The translations under genes were made by a program, and so were the position numbers. Positions 1 through 12,400 of a DNA stretch of 64,000 bases are shown here, piece by piece. Below the pieces are notes generated by a model. The model saw only the letters and a list, made by a program, of their open reading frames with translations. It ran no database searches and was not told where the DNA came from. The stretch is from Gaeumannomyces sp. JS-464 (lineage: Eukaryota > Ascomycota > Sordariomycetes > Magnaporthales > Magnaporthaceae), in contig NGZR01000002.1 of NCBI GenBank assembly GCA_002197995.1, positions 1,178,001 to 1,242,000 of the forward strand, in the 5' to 3' direction. The stretch's first letter is position 1. Every line of letters starts with the position of its first letter.

Positions 1-3000
1 GTATAGTTTCGTGTTAATAGTTAAGCTAGGTTAAATGTTAGGGTTTTTTTTCGTATCGGCGTAACTTCGTTATAAATTTAGCTCGGGATAAGGTGGTTGT
101 AAATACGGAGTTAATACGGAATTTTACTAGCGTTATGCTTTAACCGGCTTGCATTAGTTGTAATAGCGTTACTTTGCGTATCCCTCCTTTTCGTTTTGTT
201 TTTTTCGTAATAACGCGTTTAGCAGTACTGCGTATTTCCCTGGTCGGTATTGCAAATTGTAGTTAAATTTCGCTAATATTTCCGTTTAACGCATTTGTTT
301 TTCGAACATTTTTCGGGTTTTAAAAAAGTATTTTAAGCTTTTATAATTTGTAAAAATTAAAAACGGCTTAAATACGTTCCGTACTTTTGCGTTCCAAATT
401 TTTAAGCATTTTATTACCGCTAGGAGTTTTTTATCGTAAATAATGTAATTGCGTTATGCGTCGTTTAATTTAGCGGAATGGTAAGCATTGGTCGTTATAA
501 GCCGTTTTTCCCTTTTTGGGATAAGTAACCTTTTAAAACCGTCCCGGAATAGTTTAATTTTAACCTCGTATTTTATTTTGGGTTTTATTATGCTAGCACG
601 GGTGTTTAAATAAACGTTAGTTTTAACCGTTTAAATGTTATATCGATTTTAAAATTTTATTAGTATAAAGTCCCTTTTTTGGTTAAAGCTAATAATAGCG
701 TAGCTAGTTTCGAATATTTGTCGATAAAATTTCGGTAAAAATTAGCGAAGCTAAAAAAGCCGCGAAGTTTTTTAAATCTTTTTAACGCTTTTTAATCGCG
801 GATCGCGCGGATTTTTTTAAATCGGCTTAAATTCCCTTTTTTACTTTAATTATAAACCTTAAATATTTAACTTTTTGCATTGCAAAGTCGCTTTTTTCCA
901 GGTTTAAGTTTAGCCCGGCGTTTTTTAACTAACGAAAAACTTTTTTTACTTTTTTTATGTAATTTTTGCGAAATCCCGAGGAAAAAATAAGCACGTTATC
1001 CAAATATGCTAATACGAAATCGTTAAGGATATCGTTTAAAACACCGTTAATATAGCGTTAAAACGTTATTAAGGCTTTTTAAAACCGAACGGGCATATTA
1101 GCCATTTAAATAATCCGAATCGTATTTAAAACGCTATTAAGTGTTTTTCGCCTTTTGCTACCCGGATTTTGTAAAAAGCGGTTTTAACGTTCACTTTTAT
1201 AAACCATTTCGCTTTTAACAAAAACGGAGTTTTTTTTACTAACGGCAAAAAGTAGCGATTTTAAAGCGTAATCGCGTTAAATGCACGGTAATTTACGTAT
1301 AAACGCTAGCCTTTTAACTATTTGCGTACTATTAAAACGGGCGCGGTTATTGGATAAGGGCTAACGCGGATTTAACTTTTATTTATTAGGTCGGTGATTT
1401 GTTTACGCAGTTTTAGGAGTTGTTTTTTTAGCATATTGTATAAGCGTTCCTAAAAAAGGTTCGGAATAAAACCATCGTCGTTTTTCTTTAATTTAATATG
1501 GTGGTTTAGGTTTTTCCGGTATAAAAGTAACTTTAATGCTTTCGTTTTATCGAAAAGGTCGGCGAACTTCGCTAATTTTTAAAGCAGTTTGGGTTTTAAC
1601 CGGTTAAGTGGTAGTATTTTAACGGTAAGCTGTAATATTCGTGTTATTTCCCTTAAAAAAGTGGATATAAACTCGTAACTTTGTTAAAAGTTTCGTTGCT
1701 ATTTTTAGCAAACTGCGGCGAAATATTGCCGATAATTACCGGGAGTTTTTCGGGGTTAGTTAAGCTTTCGCTTTTTTAATTACGAACTGGCTTATTACTT
1801 ATCCGTAAGCAGTTTAAAACCGCGTTAAAAGTAATTTATTCGTACTTTATTTACGGAAATCCTAAAATAACGTCCCGTAATATGCCTAAAATAATGTAAA
1901 ATAAAATAGGCTTTATTTAGCCATCCATATCCATTTTACATTTAATAAGGTATTTAATAGCTAGCGGGGCCTGCTTAAAACCGTTTTTAGCTGTCGTAAT
2001 TTGTAAAGTCGTATTTTTTCAATTTGGAGTTTTATCGTAAATTTTTCGCTTATTACCGCGTAATACTCGCATTTTAAATCCATTTATACATTAATAAATT
2101 AGGAAAAGTTAAGCAATATCGGGATAAAACGGGGGGCCGTTTATACTTCGTTCGATTTTTTTTAATTCGTTTTTCCATTTTTTTAAATGGCCCATTGGTT
2201 GTAATTTGTATCCGCTGCCGCAATTTCCCCTTTTAACTAAGTTTTTATTAAAGGCTACTTTTTTCCCTTTTCGGTACCGGTGTTTTAAGTCGGGGCTAAC
2301 TTAACCTCCTTTAATCGTGCCGCGTTTCGGTATCGATAAGCTTGTTATTTATGTTTTTTGCTTTTATAATTTAAATACGCCCCGGATTCCTATCGCCGTT
2401 GGAATTTTTCCTAAAATACCTAAAAAGCGCGTGGCTTACGTAGCGGTTATACGTTAATGTAAGCCGCGTTAACGCTTATTATCGAAATGTCTTTCGTATT
2501 TCCTTCGGTATAAATAAGCGGGGGTTATAATGCTTTTTTACCGAATTTATTATTTAAATTAATCGTTTTCAATGCTTATGCAATGCGTTTATATACCGCT
2601 ACCACTTTTTAATAAAAAGGTGGTATCGTGTAAGCCCGTTAGCCGTTAAACGAATGCGGTTGGAATGCAAACGGAAGTAGTTAATTTTAATTTCGTCCGC
2701 TTATCCCAATCCGCCAACGAATGTTAATAGCATTTCGAATTTAATATAAAAGTAATAAACGTTTAGCCCGGCTTTATCCGGCAAGCTTCCAATTTCGCTA
2801 AAGTTTAAGCTTTTTTATAAAAGTCGTTAAAAATAATACCGAAATGGAAAATAAAATCGGCTGGTTATACGTGCTATTTAATCCTCCGATTTCGTATAAA
2901 AGCGTACCACATTTTAAATGTTTAAAGCTAAATACGCCTAAATATACTCGAACTTATCGCGGTCGTTCCCGATAAATTCCGCGTTTCGGTTAAGCTTATA

Positions 3001-3405
3001 TTCGACCGCGTTTTTCCAAGCGTTAAACCGCTTTATCGCTAGCGTATAAGTCGGTTTTTAAAAGCAGCCGTTTCGGTGCGAGGAGTATTGCGTGTGCGTT
3101 AGAAATTAATCCTTTTGTTTCGTTATTACCCGGTGGTATCGTTACGGTAATCGACGAAAAGCTTGTTAACGTCGTTTTGGAACTTTTGTTAGTTAAATTC
3201 GGCCGCGGCTAATCGTGCTTAAAGGTTCGCAATAGCAGCGAATAGCGAGCTTTGTAAAGGGGGTCGGGGCACCAAAGGTAAAAGTTAAACCCTATCGTTG
3301 TTCGTAATGTTTAGTGTTGTTATTGTTATAAATCCCTTTTAATGGGAAAAAATCTTTCAAAAATGTAATAAACCTGGCTATTAGGTGGTCGCCAATAGGG
3401 GTTAA
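1..3405 (-). mobile_element. Ty3/gypsy retrotransposon relic, RIP-degraded, cut by window start
   Basis: Degenerate retrotransposon read on the minus strand. Around 975-1060 the minus strand translates to a gypsy reverse-transcriptase active-site region, roughly VLAYLDNVLIFSSG, where the family has YLDDVLIFS; the D-to-N change is the G-to-A expected from RIP. The reading continues into basic, Lys/Val-rich sequence as in the family. All frames carry many stops. Near 3375-3400 the minus strand reads TTGGCGACCACC, resembling a gypsy primer-binding site, so the internal region would start there and run leftward past base 1. Gag, protease and integrase boundaries are not resolved. Not functional. 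Confidence 0.7.
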
Positions 3406-3409
3406 AGTA

Positions 3410-3700
3410 AGTTATTTTAAAAATAAAGAGGAAGAAAGAAAAGGCTATAAAAAAGGTTGTTGGTTTTTATATATATACGAGTTAGTTTAAAAGTAACCCT
3501 TAAACTGTTACTTCCGTGCTTAAAGCAGGAATTATAACAGTGGGATCGTTTTACGTAATTAAAGTGTATCCACGCGCTTTTGCTGTCGATTTGCCGGCGG
3601 AATATAAAATTTTCCCTGTTTTTTAATATCGCTAATAGCAAAGGAAAAACCGGGCTTGCCAAAATAGGAGCAAAAAACCGGCAATACGCGGGGCGAGCGG
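3410..3700 (-). repeat. Possible 5' LTR of the gypsy relic
   Basis: Lies just upstream (minus sense) of the primer-binding-like sequence and contains a TATATATAAAAACC-type TATA stretch on the minus strand near 3465. The partner LTR lies outside the window, so the borders cannot be set by comparison. Confidence 0.3.
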
Positions 3701-6700
3701 ATAGCGTAGTACTAACGGAACATTTAAAACTAGGGCGACGAAAACCAGCGAGGGAATGGCATTTTAACGCGATTTAAACTCCAAAAAAGATACCGAAACA
3801 TTAAAATACAAAGTAAAGGGCTGCGCCGCATAAAGCCACGTGGAAGCTAGCACGGTTTTTGAAAAAGGCGAACGAAAAATACAAAACTTTACAAACGCCA
3901 CCCGGGCAGCCAAGCCCCCCGATATGGTGGCGACCCCCCGTGGTAAAAGCAGCACAAGCTTAGCGAATAGCCGGTTTCGCGCAACGCGTTAAGCAGGAAG
4001 CGCTACCCCGAAAACCACGCGGGAAACCGAAGCGATAATAGTAACGAGGCGGACAGCAATTACGAAAATAACGCGACCTAGTATTTAATTTTAATCGTAC
4101 AACCGCACGAAAAAGGCCCAAATAGCAAAAGGCCGGCGGAATAAAAACGACATTAAAACGTAAAACCATTATTACGATATAATAACGCTAGGATTACTTT
4201 ACGCCTTAACTCGCACTAATAACGTTGCTATCGTTATCCAAATTACCAATTTAAAAACCAATGTCGTTATTACCGCTTAAAAGCGGCGAACTACTATTGC
4301 CATTACTTTTAGCACTATTATTGCTACCGCTATTACTATTATTATCGGAAAAACCGTTAAACGACGTTTAATCGTTAGCGTCGCTTTTTAAATCCGATAT
4401 GAAAACGTTAAACTTCGCTTTAAGCTTAATAAAAAGATTATAAACCACGCTTTCGTTTTGGAGCTTTTAACGACATATAAGCGGGAAACTGGTAATTAAA
4501 CCCCGAACTTCCTCGTTGTAATACTTAATAATATGGTCGTAATAGTTACTTATAACTTAGTAACGAAAGCCGCGCTAAATGCCGCGATAACAAACGACCG
4601 CTCGCGCGTAAGCAAGAAAACGACGCACGTTTTTCTTTTACCAGTTAATAAAGCGGCCGATAATGCAATTAACGAATTAACGGCGCGTAAAGCCCTAAAT
4701 TCAACTCCCGTCGTCGGTGTTACAAATGCGAGGCTGCATAAACACGACGTTAGCTCGCGGTTAATCCGACGAAGTAATATCGCGTTTACGATAATAACGC
4801 GCTTACTTAGCGTAAAAATATCCACTTTTAACAAAGCTTTTAGCGATTTCTTAGCGTAATAAAAGAGTTTGCCAGCTTTTAAACTTCGGTACGCGCGGTT
4901 ATTAATTTACGCTCGATACGCTTTTGCTGTAAACGGATAAGCGGTTAGCAATAACAATTAAATAGTAAATAACCGGCGTTATATTTATATTACGACTTTT
5001 TTTTCGAGCTTTTAGCGCCGCGCTGTTTATTATTTTGCGTGTTCGCGCGAATAAAGCTATTAAAAAGCTTATATCGATATAAAAACGGTTTGGATAAGCT
5101 GCAACTCGAATAGCGGGTAATCGCCAGGTCGATTTACTGCGAAACGTTGTTATTCACGTGCTCGCTAGCTTCCCATTAGTTAAATTTCACGTTATAAAAA
5201 AGGCATAACGAAAAAACGATTTGCTAAAAGCCCAAAAAGCGACAAGGTTATTAAAATCGCTACGTAAAAAACGCCCGACGGCTAGGCAGCGATTAGTTAG
5301 CAAATAATAAGCGAGGATAAAGCGGGAAAACATTTACGCTATTGCAAAGCTTATTACGATCGTTACACTAATCGCATAAATCCGATTGCTGGTTAGGACG
5401 ACGATTATTACCGAAATAGCACGAAAATTAAATGGCAACGAACATTTGGTCGAATAACGGCGGGGCGCGAGCGATAATTAAAAGCTTTATACGCTAAAGC
5501 GTAATACGCAAGCAATAAATGCAAATGCGGACGGTGAAAGCCGTAGTACGACCGACGATATCGCTGGGACGAAAGTAAATTAGCGCTATTATAACGACGG
5601 CGGAAACCGGCGAAGCGCGAAATCGAAATAAAAAGGCGGGAAATGTCGTAAAAAGCAGGTAAAAAAAGGATGAAAAAAACGGCGGGAATAAAGCGGGGCG
5701 ATAACGCGACGATGTTTTTTAAATTAAAAAGTTGTAGTGTTATAAAGTGTCGCGGTACGTTGCCAAAAAACGGCGAGGAAAAAAGGAAAGGCTAGAAAAA
5801 AGCAAGTGGAATACGAGCGAAGCGACGCGTTAACGCCGGATAAAAAGATAAAAAACTGGCGAGGCAATTACGCCGCGCGCGCGGCGCCGTAATAAGAAAG
5901 AAAAGAGCGATTTAACGGGTGGTAAAACGGAGGTGAAAAAGGGGTAACGAGACGGGCATAACGCGCACGAGCATACCGCGCTCCGATAACGCGGGCACAT
6001 ACGGAAGCACGGGACCATTCGCAAAATTACGGCAGCTTAACGACGATTTAACAATTACCCGTTAACAAAATAACATACGAATACCAACTTTAGTTTGCAA
6101 TTAAAAATAACTGCGGGTTTAGGTAAGGGTATTATTACGGAGCGATTTTTAGCTATCACCCAGCCATTACCTAATGTTACGAAGCGATTCCCAGCTACCA
6201 CTTAGCTTATATATATACGGCCTTCCGCTATTAAATAAATAGGAGTTTTTTCCTTTCCCTTTTCGCGCAATAATAAGCTCTTTTCCTAGCATTTAGGTGT
6301 TGCATTATAATATTAGCATTTGTAAAAAATCGCTTTTTTAAAGTTTATAATTACATTTAAATAGGTTTATATAAATCCTAAAAAAGTTTAAAAAATTAAA
6401 AAAATAGCTTATATTTAAAAACGTAATAAAAATGCCCCGGTTTTTAAAATTTTTAAACTTTTATAAACGGTGTATTTATAATTATAGCAATATCGCTATA
6501 TTATTTACGAACTTTATTAAAAATAACCATTAATTTTATTAAAAACATTAAAAATAAAAAGCTTTTAAATAATTACAAACGCCGTATTAAAAAAAAACCA
6601 ATATTAGCACTTTTAAATTTAAAAACACTTTTCGAAATTAAAACCGACGCGTTAAATTACGCGATCCGGGGTTAATTTAAATAAAAAACAACTAAAAACG

Positions 6701-7440
6701 GTTGCACTTTTACGAGTTTTTTTTCGCAAAAGTTAAATAAATTTAAATTAAATTACTAAATATAAAATACAAAGCTTTTAACAATTATTGTAGCATTTAA
6801 AAAGTGGCGATTATACTTTTATAAAACGAAATACCAAATTATAATATATACGGATTATAAAAACCTAACATATTTTACTATTAGTAAAAATTTAAATAAA
6901 CGATAAATCCGTTAAAATAAATTTTTGCAAAATTACGATATCCGAATTAAATACCGCAAAAGGTTAAAAAACGGCCGGGGAAATGCTTTAAACTAACAAC
7001 CGAATTATTAAACTGTAATATTTAAAAAGAAAATATAAATAATTTTAACGGAAAAACCAAACGGATTTTTAATTTCGGTATAAAAAATATTTATTAAAAC
7101 GGTTTAATAAGGAAAAGTTTAAACACTTAAAAAAATTTAACAAATTTATAACTAATTAATATACAGTTATTAAAACGTAATTAAAACGTAAAAACGGTTA
7201 TAATAATATTACGGGTTTGTAAAAACTTAAACCGAAATATAAAACGTAATAAAAAATTACGAAAATTGTGTTAAAATAAAGCTAGTAAGCATAAGCTATA
7301 TAAGTTTTTACAACTTTTGTTAAAACTTAATAAAACGTGGTAAAAAGTTATTATAAATTTCGTTATTAAACTTTTTAAATTTAAAAAACCAATAATTAAC
7401 GTTAAATATAATAACGTGGTTTAACAACGAGTGGATTACC
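3701..7440. other. RIP-degraded AT-rich DNA, no assignable gene
   Basis: Strongly depleted in CpA/TpG and rich in TpA, with stops in all frames. The longest open stretch is 4533-4859 (+), 108 codons without a recognisable domain. Around 6120-6330 there is a TATA-bearing stretch (near 6210) that could be a solo or degraded LTR in plus orientation. Nothing else can be supported. Confidence 0.6.
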
Positions 7441-7470
7441 GCAACGAATGAATTACTTACACCCGATTTC

Positions 7471-7664
7471 CGGTTAATTAACGCGCATGCTAACCTAATA
7501 ACGTTAAAAATCCATTTAAATTACTCGGAACTGTATATTAACGTAATCCATTAATAAGCGACACATATTAATAAGCGACACATTTAAACCTAACCTCCGG
7601 TTAATTAACTCGCATGCTAACTTAAAAACGCTAAAAATCCATTTAAACTATTCGAAATTGTATA
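7471..7664. repeat. RIP-diverged direct repeat pair
   Basis: Two copies of about 66 bases, 7471-7536 and 7598-7664, both opening CGGTTAATTAAC, sharing CGCATGCTAAC and AAAATCCATTTAAA and ending near TGTAT. They differ mostly by C/T and G/A. Between them ATTAATAAGCGACACAT occurs twice in tandem. They lie just beyond the 3' end of the pogo-like transposase relic and may be subterminal repeats of it. Confidence 0.6.
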
Positions 7665-7679
7665 CATCGGACATTTTTA

Positions 7680-9144
7680 TATCCTTTTGGCAAATGCGCG
7701 CATTATGTCCGGTTTTACCGCAAATGCTATATCGCTAACGAGTTGTCGTTGCCCTTTTTTCCTAACTTTTATAATTGCGCATTTTTTGCTATAATTATCC
7801 ATTTAGCTTTTTTTTAGTTTAAAATATTTCGTACTTTGTTTATAATAAATAACCTTCCAAATTAAACACGTGTTTTTTGGCCTTTCGGCGTTTGTTTAAT
7901 GCTTTATTCGCCTTTCGTAATTTAAAGCACTTTTTTTCCAAAAGGTTAACCCGATGTATAATTGTTTTAGCCCTTTTCGTTAATTGGTTTACAATTATTA
8001 GCATAAATAACGAAAAGCTGCTCCGGTAATTGGAAATCCGAGTTTTAATATATTCGGATTGGAAGTTGCGTTTTTAGCTATTTAAAGCGTTTTAAAGGTT
8101 TAAAGTTCGGCGTTGTTTAAAAGCTTTTTCGAAGGAGTTAAAGTTCGTAACTTTACATCCAGCTTTTCCAAAACCGAATTCGGATTAAAAGGAGTAAAAC
8201 CAGCCTTTCGAAAACCTTTTCGAATGTTTTTTTTAATTATAAAATTAAAAAATGCCGTTTTAAACGCCGAAAGGAACTTAACTTTAATTACGTGGTTAAC
8301 GTATAATTTTATTATGTTTTCGATTTGTTAACCGTACGCTTTTTTAACGGGTTAAAGAATTTAACATTAAGCGGCTAAAAGAAGTAAAACGAATGTAAAG
8401 GCATATAAAGCGTAATAATGTTATATTTTTAATAATAAAGCTTAAAATTCGTTAAATGGTGGCTTTTATACCCGTTAAGCATTAACAAACGATAGGACTT
8501 TTTTTTGCGAGCTGTAATGTATTTATCGAAATGCCAAATTTATTTTAAACCGAGCTCGTTCGTAATTTACCCGTTAAAACTCGTTAAATAACCTAATCGC
8601 GTAAAAAGTCGGTTTTCGAATACCAATTGGCCAAATGGTATTACCTTTTAACGATAATAAAAAAAGGGATCGCTTAACCGCAATAGTTAACCTTTTAAAT
8701 AATTATAACTTATTTTCGATTGCTAAGCTGGACCAGCTTTGCTTTACCACGACCTTTTAATATTGTAATAATTATAACGGCGGCGATTATGCTTATAAAA
8801 AAGCCGGTTTCGTCGAAATTGTAAATATCGTTATCCAAAATGCTATATTTGGCTATAATATCCCGTATAAAGTCGAATTAAGCAAAAACGAGCTTGGGAT
8901 TTTCGCATTTAGCCTTTTAGTAGTCGTATTTTCAAATCCAACGCGTGCCGAGCTTCGAGCGGCGTTTAACGAACTTTTCAACCTAGCATTTGCCAACGGC
9001 GTTCGCGTCGCGTTCGGCGAACAATCGATTGGCTATATTTTTAATACTAAAAAGCCGGGGAGGAAACGCGCGGAAATCCAGTTTAAATATGTATTTAATA
9101 AGCGCTTCCTTTTCGAATTCCGTTAATTTTCGTAATTTGGGCAT
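7680..9144 (-). mobile_element. pogo/Fot1-like DNA transposon relic with C-terminal zinc knuckle
   Basis: A DDE-superfamily transposase is readable on the minus strand from an ATG at 9144 (MPKLRKLTEFEKEALI). It runs through an N-terminal helix-turn-helix/CENPB-like stretch to the diagnostic box IYNFDETGF at about 8801-8830, where the catalytic-core Asp and Glu context is preserved. Further on (about 8700-8760) a KGRGKAK...SNRK stretch matches the usual position before the GNREWVT box. At 7686-7740 the tail reads YSICGKTGHNARIC, a CCHC knuckle whose first Cys is now Tyr, a G-to-A change. In-frame TAG, TGA and TAA codons fit RIP of CAG, TGG/CGA and CAA. Not functional. Terminal inverted repeats were not located. 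Confidence 0.75.
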
Positions 9145-9304
9145 AGTGTCGCGTTAAGCAAGCCGGCCGCGCTTTCGTTTAGCGAAAATGGCGAACGCGA
9201 CCGAATAAATTTTAACGGCGGCCCGAATGCTTAGTTTAAAGTCCGATCGGAAAGCTTAAAAGCGAAAATTAATCGGCTTTTATTGTTTTAGTTTGTAATA
9301 AAGG

Positions 9305-9465
9305 TGCGCGACGATAAGCACCCGAAGTGATTGGTTTTTATTGCTTAGCTACTTTACTTTATCGCGGGTTAAAGCACGCGAAAGCTAAAATACTAGGGCT
9401 AGTGCATAAGCCTAAAACTGTAAGGTAATAGTTGCTACCCACGTAATTTTAAACCACTTTTAACA
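9305..9465 (-). repeat. LTR of the copia element (3' LTR in minus sense)
   Basis: This 161-base copy matches 14505-14665. Minus-strand ends are TG...CA, as expected for an LTR. It carries more RIP changes than its partner. No matching 5-base target duplication is seen: AAAGG lies at 9300-9304 and TATAC at 14666-14670. Confidence 0.8.
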
Positions 9466-12400
9466 CTTTTTCGTAAGCTTTATAACGGTTTTAAAAGTAT
9501 TACGAGCCCGCATTTATGTAATAACCTTTTAAATTTGTAATATTTCAGTTTTCCTATAAGCCGTTTATTTGCTGCATTTTTAACTAAATAATAAACCTCG
9601 CCTATTTTTCCGCCGTTAAGCCTTTTATAAAGCCGTCCGCCTTTATATTAGCCGTGCTAACGAGCTTAAACGTAAAAAGTTAACGCTTTATAATATCAAT
9701 TACCCATTTGTAGCCGAGGTCGATTATACGAGTGCGGGCTAATTTTAACGGGTTTAGCACCGTTGTTTAGCGCTATCCGTATGCACCACGAAAGTCTTTC
9801 GTTAAAAGTATCCAGTTTTTTTTTAAAAATGCTTTAATTTAAAGCAAAGCCCGGCCCGTTAGCAAAAGGTTAACGAACTCCGCTTCCGTCGTTAACGTCG
9901 TTATAAAAGTTTGCTTTTTTAATTGCTAATAAACAAAACCACCCGCTAGCATAACGATTACGCCGCTTGTAAATGCCTTCGTATAAAGGCAGTTGGCGAA
10001 CGAGGCGTTTTCGTAAGCTTTTAAACCTATTACTTCGAGGCGTAAATAAGCTTACCAAAAGTAAGCGCGAGCTTTTTAATGCCAATAATGTAGCGTTAAA
10101 AGTGCTTTAGCATTGCCAAATGCTCGTTGCCGGGATTGGCGTTAACCTTTTGCAACCTTTTTACAATATACGTAATATTAGGGCGAGTAATGCCAGCGAG
10201 GTAAGCTAATACTCGCTATTTTTAACTGGTAGCGCAAAACTTCCAATGCGAAAAAAGGTTCGAAATAATCGGCATTATAAAACTAAAAGGCCAAAGCGTT
10301 TTTACTATTTTAAAGTCCTCCCGTTCGTATTAATAATAATTTTATTAATATAATCGCGTTAGTAAAAGCTTACAATCCTCGTTAGCGATTTTTTACATTT
10401 GCATGCCGAAAAACGTTTTTGTTTACCCAAAGCGGTATATTTAAACCGGCTACCCATTTCGATAACGATGGCTTTAATTTTTGTAACCGTACGGGCGGCA
10501 ATTTAAAAGTCGTCCACGTAAAGCAATAGTATAGCGCCCGTTTTCCTTTTTACGGTAAAGGTAAACGTTTTGGTAAATCGGCCTAAAGCTAAATGCTTCG
10601 AGCTTCGAAATAATCGTTTAATACCATTATAAAAGCGATTTACGAAAGCCGTAAATGCTTTTTTTAATCGGCAATAATAGCTTTTTTACCTAACCGGAAT
10701 GCTTTAAAATTACTATACGTATATTATAACGTTGTTAAGTACGATAGCGCCGAAATAGGCAGTTACGAAATTGAATTATCGGCATTTAAAATCGTTAACG
10801 GCTATAAGCATAAAAAACACTTTCGTAAATATTGCATAAGTAACTGCCGCGTACGTTGCAGCTTTATCCTCGCCCGGAATATCGTCGTAATTACCGCAAA
10901 CGACTTAACGCGTTTTAATTTTTTAAAAGCGCCGTTAAGCGTTAGCTTAAACACGTATACCCATTTGCCCGGTAATGTTTTAGCGCTTAAAAGCAATTTT
11001 TTTAGCATTTACGTGCTTTTTTTAAACAACGTGTTAATTTGCTGTTGCATTATTGGCTTGTAATATCGCCTTACTCGGCTTCGTGCTTTACCGCGTCGTA
11101 GTAATAAGCTGGAATATACGGTGTTTTCGGCACCGTGGCGACGCCGAAAAGCGCGAAATTGGAAATTTTAAAGCCGCCGATCTTTTAGGGTAAAACGATA
11201 TCGTTATCCGGGTACGTAATGTTAATAAGTGCAAAACCCGTTTTTCGGGCAGTTTTTTCGGCAGCCTTAGTATTTGTATTAAAGCTGTAAAAGCTTTCGT
11301 CGTTTCCGGCGCTTTTAAAGTTACCCGGATTTTTTTTCGCTACTTTTTTAATATTTTTAAGCTCGAAGCGAGCCGTTGTAAATGCCTTCGCGGGTTCCCT
11401 TTTCCTGCAAGTTTTTAGTGTTAAAACTTCGTAATACTTAAAGCCCGTTAAGCGCTTTTTTAATTGCCGGTTACTCGGCGAAAGCGGCGGCCGCTTTTTG
11501 CAGGTCCTTTTTTTAAGCGTTGCGGGCACCGTAACCGTTTCGTTACCGAGCTCGGGAGTTTTTTCGGGTGTTAGCATGCCCGGGCCGGCGGGCTTTTTAA
11601 GCTTTTTAGGCTTTGCAGCGGCAGGCTCCTCGTTTTCCGCTCCGGTTTCCCCGGTTTTTTCCGCAAACGATAAATCGTTTTTACTTTCGGGGCCGGTAAT
11701 ATCGCTAGTTACACCGGTATTACCATCGTTATTATCGGTAAAATTAATAATTGGGCTAGTATTGTAAACTTAAATGCCTATTGTAAAGTAAAAGTTTTTA
11801 ATAACGGCTTCGTTAACCGTATTAATAGTAATCGCTTTTTTAACAAAATTATAAGGCGATTTCCGCGTTTACCAGCACTTTTATTAATTCGTGCGTTACG
11901 GTAACGGAAAACCTTGTTAATACCGTCCGGCTTAACTAGTAGGATTTCGTTATAAAGGCTTTCTTAGCTTATAAGCCGGCCTTTCGTTTTTTAAAAGCCA
12001 TTTTATTAGCTTTAGCTTATTTGCCGTTTTTAATTAGCATTTAAACAACCGCGTTTTAAATGCGGAAAGTACGGATTAGTGGTTGGTAATACTTTTTGTT
12101 AAAGCCGATTGCTTTTGCTTACGCCGTACGGGCTTTTTTTGCTATTAAAAGCCGTATTTAAAATGTAGTTTAGCATTTTTTTCGTTATTTGCAAAGCATA
12201 TACCTAATACTTTTATATAAGCCGTTAGCGTTAATCCCGGTACGAGCCGTGTTAAGTATAGTGCGGTTAATACGCTTAACGATGCTGTTTATTTTCGGGC
12301 ATCGCGCCGGGCTAATTTCGCAGGTTTTGCTTTAAGCAGTGTAATCGGCTTGTAGCTTTTCCGGGTTAAACTTCGTGCTACCGTTCGTATAAATTGCTTA

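Noticed and set aside
4533..4859. 108-codon plus frame in the RIP block considered as a LINE or gag ORF
   Set aside because: No zinc knuckle, endonuclease or RT could be connected to it; isolated between stops.
7471..7664. CRISPR-like array
   Set aside because: Only two units, eukaryotic context, explained better as transposon subterminal repeats.
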